A DNA stretch of 46,570 nt, from NCBI RefSeq assembly GCF_016107305.1, contig NZ_RCVR01000038.1:1-46570 (forward strand). The letters are read 5' to 3'. The notes below the pieces were generated by a model, which was not told the DNA's origin, searched no databases, and saw only the letters and a program-made list of their open reading frames with translations. Positions within the stretch are counted from its first letter, which is position 1. Every line of letters begins with the position of its first letter. The position numbers and the translations under genes are program-made. Shown here piece by piece: positions 41,465-46,570 of the stretch. Origin of the DNA: Roseomonas sp. KE2513 (GTDB lineage Bacteria > Pseudomonadota > Alphaproteobacteria > Acetobacterales > Acetobacteraceae).

Positions 41465-41622
41465 AATGGGACGAGAAGATAAGAAAGCTGCCGCGCCTCG
41501 TCGGCCGCCGCAAGGGACGGCGGCTGGCGCCGCCCGCGCGAAGGCGCGCGCCCTTGCCCCGTCCGCCGCCGACGCGCCCGCCGTGAAGGGTTCAAAGAAA
41601 CCCATACGGAGGCCCGAACACC
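41465..41622 (+). repeat. Intergenic hairpin element, copy K
   Basis: GCAAGGG (41510-41516) / CCCTTGC (41551-41557), with a perfect outer stem CGTCGGC (41499-41505) / GCCGACG (41568-41574). A second hairpin GGGTT (41588-41592) / AACCC (41599-41603) has the loop CAAAGA. Then GGAGG and the next ATG. The loop of the main stem diverges from copies E, F and J. Confidence 0.85.
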
Positions 41623-42135
41623 ATGGCCGTCGCCAGCTTTCAGAACCCGCCACTGCGCGCGGAAGACTTTACCGCCACCAGGTTCAATGACGACGCGGCT
41701 AAGGCTGCCTTCGGCAACCAGCTGCTCGCGTTCATTGCCGAGGACTTTCCGCGCAAGCGTTTCACGCTGAAGTTCTACCGCGTGCTGTGCCAACACTTCG
41801 GCATGATCGCGCACTACGACGTGCACGGGTTCTGGGCAGAGTATTTCACCTCCACCACTGACAAGCTGCGCTTCCTCGAGGAGCTGATCGCCCACCCATG
41901 CTGGGGTGATCCGGCCTTCACCTTTTCCGACCTGGAGCGCGCGGTGATCGCGCGGCTTCGCTCGGCAGGGCTGGTCGCCCGCCTCCGCTCCACCCTCGCG
42001 CGCGAGACCGAGGCCGGCGAGCGCGCCCTGCTGAATCGCCTGCAGGCGCGCTACCAGCCCGAGAAGCTGCCGGTTGCCGAGCTGTCCCGCCCGCGTGCCG
42101 CGGATTGGGCCTCCGACCAGCCGTCGCTATTCTGA
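41623..42135 (+). CDS. Hypothetical protein
   Basis: 170-aa soluble protein, GGAGG upstream. Begins MAVASFQNPPLRAEDFTATR; the middle FPRKRFTLKFYRVLCQHFGM then IAHYDVHGFWAEYF is aromatic-rich. The C-terminus is helical and Arg-rich with LSRPRAADWASDQPSLF. No family recognised. It lies 5 nt before the TGT-like gene and is probably co-translated, which may link it to that enzyme. Confidence 0.72.
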   Translation: MAVASFQNPPLRAEDFTATRFNDDAAKAAFGNQLLAFIAEDFPRKRFTLKFYRVLCQHFGMIAHYDVHGFWAEYFTSTTDKLRFLEELIAHPCWGDPAFTFSDLERAVIARLRSAGLVARLRSTLARETEAGERALLNRLQARYQPEKLPVAELSRPRAADWASDQPSLF

Positions 42136-42140
42136 CCATC

Positions 42141-43163
42141 ATGCCGGACTTCCTGCTTGGCCTGCCGCACCTCGCGGACGGGCCCCTTCTCGCTGCAGCC
42201 CGGCGCCTGCAAACGCCGGTGCTGCTCAGCGCCAACGCCTTCTCGATCTGGCGTCCGGATCGCCTCGACATCCGGGATTGGGTAGGCTTCGACCACCGGC
42301 CGCTGCGGCGCCTCGCCGGGCTCGACGCCGCTCTGGACTCTGCCGGCTTCGTGGCGATGGCCCGCTACCGCTTCTACCCCTGGACAGTCGCCGCCTACGT
42401 CGACCTTGCCGCCGCCGCGCCGTGGCGCTGGTTCTCCGCCATGGATCTCTGCGTCGAGCCGGAGATCGCCCGCAACGACGCCGAGGTGTTGGACCGCATC
42501 GCCGGCACGGTGCGGTTCTACCTGCGTTGCCTCCGCGAGGCGGAAGACCGCGGCATCGCCGACCGGCTCGCCCCCGTGGTGCGGGGCTGGCGCCCCGACC
42601 ACTACCTGCGCTGCCTCGACCGCCTGCCGGGCGTCGAGTGTGTCCCGGTGCTCGGCGTGGGCAGCGTCTGCCGTCGTCAGGTCGGCGGTGCTGACGGGGT
42701 GCTGCGCGTGATCGACACCCTGGATCGGGCGCTCGGGAATGCCCCGGCGAGGCTTCATCTCTACGGGGTGAAATCTGAGGCCATGCACGCCTTGAGGGAC
42801 CACCCACGCGTGGCCTCCGTGGACAGCCAGGCCTACGGGCAGACCGCGCGGCGGGTCGCCTTCCTCGCCGGGCGGAGCAAGACCGACGCCTTCCTGGCCC
42901 GGCACATGGTCGCCTTCCACCGCCGTCAGGTGGCCCTGCTGGCGGAGCCGGGGCAGGGGGCACGCTCGCCCTTCTTTCCGGTTGCCCTGCCAGAGTCCCC
43001 GGCGGATCCGATCGAGGCCCGGGTCGCCGCGGCGGCCGACGAACTCCGGGCGCTGCACGAGGAGGGCGAGGTGGACTGGAGCGATCTCGGTCCGCTGGCA
43101 GCCTTCCACTGGGCCTTCATGGACGACCTGCCCGATCCGGAGGCGGCGGCCGAAGCCGCCTGA
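42141..43163 (+). CDS. Queuine tRNA-ribosyltransferase-like protein (TGT/DpdA-like)
   Basis: 340-aa predicted TIM-barrel protein of the tRNA-guanine transglycosylase superfamily. ALDSAGFVAMARYRFY carries the Asp66 of the DSxGF substrate motif; WFSAMDLCVEPEIARND resembles the active-site D...EP region; VPVLGVGSVCRRQ and RLHLYGVKSEAMHAL complete the barrel. It lacks the C-terminal zinc site of bacterial Tgt, and its context has no queuosine pathway. It is more like DpdA-type enzymes and the DUF7221 group, which exchange guanine for 7-deazaguanine derivatives in DNA. DNA as substrate is inference from context and size. Confidence 0.75.
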   Translation: MPDFLLGLPHLADGPLLAAARRLQTPVLLSANAFSIWRPDRLDIRDWVGFDHRPLRRLAGLDAALDSAGFVAMARYRFYPWTVAAYVDLAAAAPWRWFSAMDLCVEPEIARNDAEVLDRIAGTVRFYLRCLREAEDRGIADRLAPVVRGWRPDHYLRCLDRLPGVECVPVLGVGSVCRRQVGGADGVLRVIDTLDRALGNAPARLHLYGVKSEAMHALRDHPRVASVDSQAYGQTARRVAFLAGRSKTDAFLARHMVAFHRRQVALLAEPGQGARSPFFPVALPESPADPIEARVAAAADELRALHEEGEVDWSDLGPLAAFHWAFMDDLPDPEAAAEAA

Positions 43164-43567
43164 TTGGGGCAAGCGAGAGGGGGGCGGGGGAGAGGGGAGA
43201 GGAGAAAACTCGAAAGGAGCGGGGGAGATGTCCAGAGGACGAGAGTGGGGAGAGGTGTGTCGGTTGCCTGCCCGTACCGGCCGCATCTCCTCGTGGTGCT
43301 GCGGTCTGAGCCACGGTGTCGGCCGCTCCTACCCCCGCTTTCCCCGAAGCCGGGAAAAGCGCCTGCGGTTCGGCATTCTCGGTCAGGGGCCGGGGCCGCG
43401 CCGTGCGCGGGGCAGTGCCCCGCTGCGTCGCAACCCCAACCCCCTCCCTCACATGCCTCAGGGGTAGGACCGCCCGCCACCGCGTCTCCTGTCGACCGCA
43501 CCCGAGGAGACGCGACCGGCACGGGCCGGAAGCCTCTTCGGGGAGAGAGAATGAAGAGGATCGGACG
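43164..43567 (+). other. Long leader region before ssb
   Basis: 404 nt without a convincing gene. It opens with a long purine-rich run like the lead of the hairpin elements, then carries GC-rich palindromes, the best being GCGGGGC-AGT-GCCCCGC (43407-43423). The GCAAGGG/CCCTTGC core is not present. It probably holds the ssb promoter and leader. Confidence 0.5.
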
Positions 43568-44107
43568 ATGGCCGGCTCGATGAACAAGGTTCTGCTGATT
43601 GGTCGCCTGGGCAATGACCCGGAGCCCCGCACCTTCCAGAACGGCGGCGGGGTGGTGAGCTTCAGCCTGGCCACCAGCGAGCGCTGGACGGATCGCACCA
43701 GCGGGGAGCGCCAGGAGCGCACCGAGTGGCACCGGGTGTCGGTCTTCACCGAGGGCCTGCGCGATGTGGTCGAGAAGTACCTGAGCAAGGGCGACCTGGT
43801 GAGCATCGAGGGCAAGCTCGAGACCCGCAAGTGGACCGACGCCCAGGGCACTGACCACTACTCCACCGAGGTGGTTCTGCGGCCCTTCCGCGGCGAGCTC
43901 ATCATGCTCGGCAGTCCGAACCAGTCGGGCGACCGGGAGGCGCGCGGCGAGGCCGGCGCCTCGGCCGAGGGCGGCGAGCGTCCGGCGCAGGGCAACACCC
44001 GCGGCCGCGGTCGCCAGCGCGCCCGGGCGGGTGCGGCGGCGGGTGCTGGCGGCGGCTCCGGCTGGGACGCGCCGAAGGCGGACCTGGACGACGACGTGCC
44101 GTTCTGA
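43568..44107 (+). CDS. ssb: Single-stranded DNA-binding protein
   Basis: 179-aa SSB. The OB fold covers about residues 1-115, starting MAGSMNKVLLIGRLGNDPEP, with GGGVVSFSLATSERW, TEWHRVSVFTEGLRDVVEKY and LETRKWTDAQGTDHYSTEVV. A Gly/Arg/Ala-rich flexible linker follows, then the acidic tip LDDDVPF that binds partner proteins. Full length and plasmid-type. Codes for the protection of single strands made during plasmid replication and transfer. A strong hairpin follows the stop. Confidence 0.97.
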   Translation: MAGSMNKVLLIGRLGNDPEPRTFQNGGGVVSFSLATSERWTDRTSGERQERTEWHRVSVFTEGLRDVVEKYLSKGDLVSIEGKLETRKWTDAQGTDHYSTEVVLRPFRGELIMLGSPNQSGDREARGEAGASAEGGERPAQGNTRGRGRQRARAGAAAGAGGGSGWDAPKADLDDDVPF

Positions 44108-44116
44108 CGCCCGCGC

Positions 44117-44140
44117 TCCGGCGCCTTTCGAGGCGCCGGA
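44117..44140 (+). terminator. Hairpin after ssb
   Basis: TCCGGCGCCT (44117-44126) and AGGCGCCGGA (44131-44140) make a perfect 10-bp stem closed by a TTCG tetraloop ten bases after the ssb stop. No T-run follows, so it may stabilise the 3' end or work with Rho. A second, weaker stem (44171-44192) precedes the next gene. Confidence 0.65.
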
Positions 44141-44212
44141 CGCCTCTCGCTCCTGCCCTTTCCACCTCACCGGGCGGCCTGACGGCCTGCCCGGCGCACG
44201 AGGATTCCAGCG

Positions 44213-44491
44213 ATGTCCGCCAGCCTGCTCGCTTCCGTGGCGCTGCCGCGCCCGCCTGCACTGACCACCGTCGTCTTCGAGGACGTCCACGAGGAGGGCT
44301 TCGAGGGTCTCTACGGCCGCTGCCACGTCACGACCTCCTGCCACCCCTACCGCTTCGCCTCGCGCGCCGCCGCCAGCCGCTTCGCCAACGCCATGTGCGA
44401 CCGCTACGGCTACGACGGCTACCGCTTGGACACGCCGGGCTTCGTGCCGCCGCCGCGCCCCGTCTTCGATGACAGCGAGATCCCCTTCTGA
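44213..44491 (+). CDS. Small protein with SSB-tail-like C-terminus
   Basis: 92-aa protein. Begins MSASLLASVALPRPPALTTV, with a small alpha/beta body (YGRCHVTTSCHPYRFASRAA) and ending PVFDDSEIPF. That last stretch has the acidic-then-IPF form of the SSB C-terminal tip (DDDIPF in Escherichia coli), yet the protein has no OB fold. It directly follows ssb, so it may bind the same partners or compete with SSB. Stop and next start overlap (TGATG). Family unknown. Confidence 0.65.
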   Translation: MSASLLASVALPRPPALTTVVFEDVHEEGFEGLYGRCHVTTSCHPYRFASRAAASRFANAMCDRYGYDGYRLDTPGFVPPPRPVFDDSEIPF

Positions 44492-44879
44492 TGCTGCGCC
44501 AGTATCACGCCCAGCGCCGCCAGGGCGGCGACAACCCGCTCGGCGTTGGCACCGTCGCCCTCGGCTCGATCTTCTACCTGCAGAATGACGGCTACTGGCG
44601 CGCCCGCTTCGGCCGCACCGCCATCTGCCGCACACCCTGGATCGTGGAGGGCTTCCTCAACGGCCAGTACCACGCTGCCCGGCGCGATCCCGCCACGGGG
44701 CACTGGCTCAGCGTCTATGCCGCTAATCGCACCGGCTTGGCCGTCCTGCGCTCCCTGCGCGACGGACCGTCGCGATCCACCTCCTGCAGCTGCACGAGGA
44801 CGAGGGCTTCGGACGGCCGGACAACCGCTATCCGGCACTGCCCACACTTTCGCGGCCGAGGCATCGGCGCGCCGCCTGA
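44491..44879 (+). pseudogene. Hypothetical protein gene with single-base frameshift
   Basis: Reads well from ATG 44491: MLRQYHAQRRQGGDNPLGVG, SIFYLQNDGYWRARFGRTAI, GFLNGQYHAARRDPATGHWL and LAVLRSLRDG. After GACGG (44761-44765) the frame becomes shadow-like and stays open by chance to 45915. One base out of phase the DNA continues naturally as TVAIHLLQLHEDEGFGRPDN, RYPALPTL, and stops at 44877-44879. A single lost base, perhaps a G in a GGG run, explains this; it may be a mutation or a sequencing error. Intact, the protein would be about 129 aa. Function unknown. Confidence 0.65.
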
Positions 44880-44953
44880 CCGGGCCGCACGCTGGTCAGC
44901 CGTCGCCTTCGGCGCACGGCTGGCTCCTTCCACCATTCACACCGAGGTTCGCC

Positions 44954-45034
44954 ATGGTCCGCTCGCTCACCAGGGCAGGCACGCTCACGCGCGCCCGCTG
45001 CCCTTCCCGCTCGTCCGGTCAACGGGAGGCGTGA
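44954..45034 (+). CDS. Possible 26-aa basic peptide
   Basis: ATG 44954 with GAGG upstream reads MVRSLTRAGTLTRARCPSRS plus six residues. It stops one base before the GTG of the following 68-aa gene, so it could couple translation. Strongly basic, no family; may be fortuitous. Confidence 0.3.
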   Translation: MVRSLTRAGTLTRARCPSRSSGQREA

Positions 45035-45035
45035 C

Positions 45036-45242
45036 GTGTTCCATCATCCTCCCACCGTCCCGCGCACCGCCGAAGCCGGTTGCTTGGCCGAGTTTCGCCG
45101 CTGGCAACACGAGACCCAGCGGCTACGAGAGGGCGCCGACGCCGAGCCGCTCAACGCCGCCCAGAGCGCCCGCCTCCTGCGCGAGGCGCAGGCCGCAGAT
45201 CGCCGAGCCTACGACCGCCTCGAAGCTGTTCAGGAGCACTGA
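45036..45242 (+). CDS. Small helical hypothetical protein
   Basis: 68-aa protein with a GTG start behind GGGAGG. Charged, helix-forming sequence (CLAEFRRWQHETQRLREGAD, SARLLREAQAADRRAYDRLE) that could form a coiled coil. No family recognised. Convergent with the next gene. Confidence 0.6.
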   Translation: MFHHPPTVPRTAEAGCLAEFRRWQHETQRLREGADAEPLNAAQSARLLREAQAADRRAYDRLEAVQEH

Positions 45243-45282
45243 CGGCCCGGATCGCCTGATCCGCGCCGTTGGTCGGCCGCCC

Positions 45283-45855
45283 TCAGCCCCCCACCACCGC
45301 GAGGCCGAACACCGCCAGCTCGGCGTCGCGCAGGGTGGTCGGCTTCCACTCCTCGCCGCGCAGCGCCAGCGACACCACCCGTGCCGCGGCGGATCGCTCC
45401 ACCGAGTACCCGTAGGCGGTGATCGTCAGCTGCGCCGCCTGCTCCGTCAGGTCGTTCGCCCGCTGCGACAGGATCTCCAGCGCCGCGTCCGTGCCCTGCT
45501 CCTGCTGCCGCAGCACCACTCCCTCCTGCGCCGCCTCCGCCGTCACCCAGGCGTCTCGCGCCACCTCGGCCGCCGTTTCCGCCCGCTCGGCATACGTCGC
45601 CAGCAGATCGCGCAGCGCGGCCTCACGACGGGCTCCCTTCTCCGGCGGCACATTGGTCAGCACGAACTCCGCCACGCTTGCTTCCACCCGATCGCGCAGG
45701 TCCTGCGACGGCATCTCGAGCTGGAAAGCATCGGCGATGTTGCTGATCTCGCGCACGTCGGGCACGCCCTCGAACGCCTTCGCCACCTGTTCCGGGAGCA
45801 CCCGCCGCAGTGGGAACTGCACCACGTTGTTCGATCCAACCACGGTAGCCTCCAT
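45283..45855 (-). CDS. Hypothetical protein, predicted coiled coil
   Basis: 190-aa protein starting MEATVVGSNNVVQFPLRRVL. Long Ala/Glu-rich helices (RREAALRDLLATYAERAETA, DAALEILSQRANDLTEQAAQ) suggest a coiled coil; the end WKPTTLRDAELAVFGLAVVG is more hydrophobic. No membrane segment or enzyme motif. Transcribed against the neighbouring genes. Function unknown. Confidence 0.7.
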   Translation of the reverse strand: MEATVVGSNNVVQFPLRRVLPEQVAKAFEGVPDVREISNIADAFQLEMPSQDLRDRVEASVAEFVLTNVPPEKGARREAALRDLLATYAERAETAAEVARDAWVTAEAAQEGVVLRQQEQGTDAALEILSQRANDLTEQAAQLTITAYGYSVERSAAARVVSLALRGEEWKPTTLRDAELAVFGLAVVGG

Positions 45856-45979
45856 GTCAGCCGTCCTACTGCCGTGAATCTAGTTGAACGGGCAGGGCTA
45901 CTCCAAGATAAATGACTGATGCTGAACGATTATTTTTCACAAAGCACGCCATATCGCGCGGAATGCAGAACTACCTGGC

Positions 45980-46237
45980 ATGGATGAGAACCGCCCTCCC
46001 TACCGCCCCCTCACTGACACGCCCGTCGACCAGACCGACGACAGACGTCGCGGCGTCGTGCGCGTCGAGCCGGGCCAGCCCTTCGAACACTTCTGCCCCG
46101 AGTGCGGCCGATGGGACACCTTCGGGTTCGGCGGGGATCTCCTCAAAGGCATTCCTGGCGTCTGGTACTGCTCCGAACACAGAGAGACCGGCGAACGTCG
46201 TTGGAAGACGGGCGGGCTCGTCGCTTCCGCTGGCTGA
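45980..46237 (+). CDS. Small zinc-ribbon-like protein
   Basis: 85-aa protein beginning MDENRPPYRPLTDTPVDQTD. A single predicted zinc site is formed by FCPECGRWDTFGFGG and VWYCSEHR (Cys-x2-Cys...Cys-x2-His), a rubredoxin or zinc-ribbon-like arrangement. N-terminal part polar and disordered. Start chosen at the first Met of this frame; an overlapping longer frame (45912) is unlikely. Function unknown. Confidence 0.65.
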   Translation: MDENRPPYRPLTDTPVDQTDDRRRGVVRVEPGQPFEHFCPECGRWDTFGFGGDLLKGIPGVWYCSEHRETGERRWKTGGLVASAG

Positions 46238-46268
46238 GCCTGGCGGGGCTTCCGCAAGATCTGGGCGC

Positions 46269-46341
46269 GTCCCCGCAAGAGCGGGGACCGGGCTCTACTC
46301 GGCCGCAAGAGCGGCCTCCCCGAGCCCCCAAGCGGGGTCTC
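46269..46341. terminator. Cluster of three consecutive hairpins
   Basis: GTCCCCGC-AAGA-GCGGGGAC (46269-46288), GGCCGC-AAGA-GCGGCC (46301-46316) and GAGCCCCC-AAGC-GGGGTCTC (46322-46341, one mismatch). Stems differ in sequence but the loops AAGA/AAGA/AAGC are shared. They follow the last gene and may end transcription or form a structured RNA. The remaining 229 nt to the window edge show no gene. Confidence 0.6.
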
Positions 46342-46570
46342 GGCCCTTCGGGTAACGATCCACGCTACGGCTTCGCCTTCGCTCTCGCGCGGTCTGTCGG
46401 CCCCCGCTGCGCCCAATGTCCAAACGGTGTGCTGGTGATGAGCGGCTGGCACCAGGACAACTGGCGGAGTGCGTGTGGCCCGCTCCGGCACGCCGTGTGT
46501 GGATCAGCCTTTCCCTCGCCCATCTCTCCGGGCGGTAGTAGGACCGGGCCCCGCCCAGGCACGCCGGCTT

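Noticed and set aside
14750-41622. Hairpin elements as simple Rho-independent terminators
   Set aside because: No T-runs follow the stems, and the elements sit between genes in the same direction with a second hairpin at the start codon; termination alone does not explain the layout.
40789-41895. N-terminal extension of the 40222 minus-strand gene to 557 codons
   Set aside because: The extension is opposite two plausible plus-strand genes and a hairpin element; the internal Met gives a coherent protein.
44880-45915. Continuation of the 44491 frame to 474 codons
   Set aside because: After 44765 the frame loses protein character and runs antisense through a better minus-strand gene (45283-45855).
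1-46570. tRNA, rRNA and CRISPR loci
   Set aside because: None seen on either strand by reading; a tRNA search program would be decisive.

Overview
The window reads as part of a large, GC-rich alphaproteobacterial plasmid or chromid-like replicon, probably from the Acetobacteraceae or a near relative. This rests on: an iteron replication origin beside a Rep-like gene; a ParA plus small DNA-binding-protein partition pair; a plasmid-type backbone (TOPRIM primase, UvrD-like helicase, ArdC, a giant methylase-helicase, a ParB-like protein, HU, SSB); an alphaproteobacterial SOS box (GTTC-N7-GTTC); and strong GC bias at third codon positions. There are no tRNA, rRNA or CRISPR loci.

Left block (1-6.9 kb, minus strand): a glutathione S-transferase, a DUF6880 protein, then a tightly overlapping three-gene operon of Xer-like tyrosine recombinase, AT-hook protein and ScpA. 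A 36-bp dif-like core site lies just upstream of the recombinase. Next comes the replication initiator with about seven iterons, a DnaA-like box and an AT-rich stretch. A decayed HNH endonuclease follows.

7.6-14.4 kb (plus strand): an SOS mutagenesis operon (LexA box, 77-aa protein, imuB, dnaE2) without imuA. Then the partition locus, whose promoter region and parA 5' end are tandemly duplicated (about 275 bp), with a repeated 10-bp TTTCCCGAAA site around it.

14.9-44 kb: a long, mainly plus-strand run of plasmid genes: TOPRIM primase, UvrD helicase, a Mom/XF1762-like acyltransferase, DUF5983, ArdC, a PP-loop PAPS-reductase-like enzyme, DUF6876, a 1694-aa N6-methylase/SF2 helicase resembling phage P1 DarB, ParB-like protein, HU, LPD29-like protein, a C5-cytosine methyltransferase with internal repeats, a TGT/DpdA-like enzyme and SSB. 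Several look suited to DNA modification or anti-restriction. Between these genes lies the most striking non-coding signal: at least ten copies, all in one orientation, of a GC-rich hairpin element (GCAAGGG...CCCTTGC). The outer stems differ in sequence from copy to copy yet stay paired, and many copies carry a second small hairpin with a purine-rich loop just before the next start codon.

At 39.3-40.2 kb sits a visibly AT-richer two-gene island (67-aa basic protein plus 206-aa NDT/TIR-like protein), a candidate horizontally acquired defence or toxin pair. Other oddities are an octanucleotide tandem repeat inside a signal-peptide gene (possible phase variation), two single-base frameshifts, and an SSB-tail-like C-terminus on the small protein after SSB. 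The right end holds small zinc-finger and hypothetical proteins and a cluster of three hairpins.
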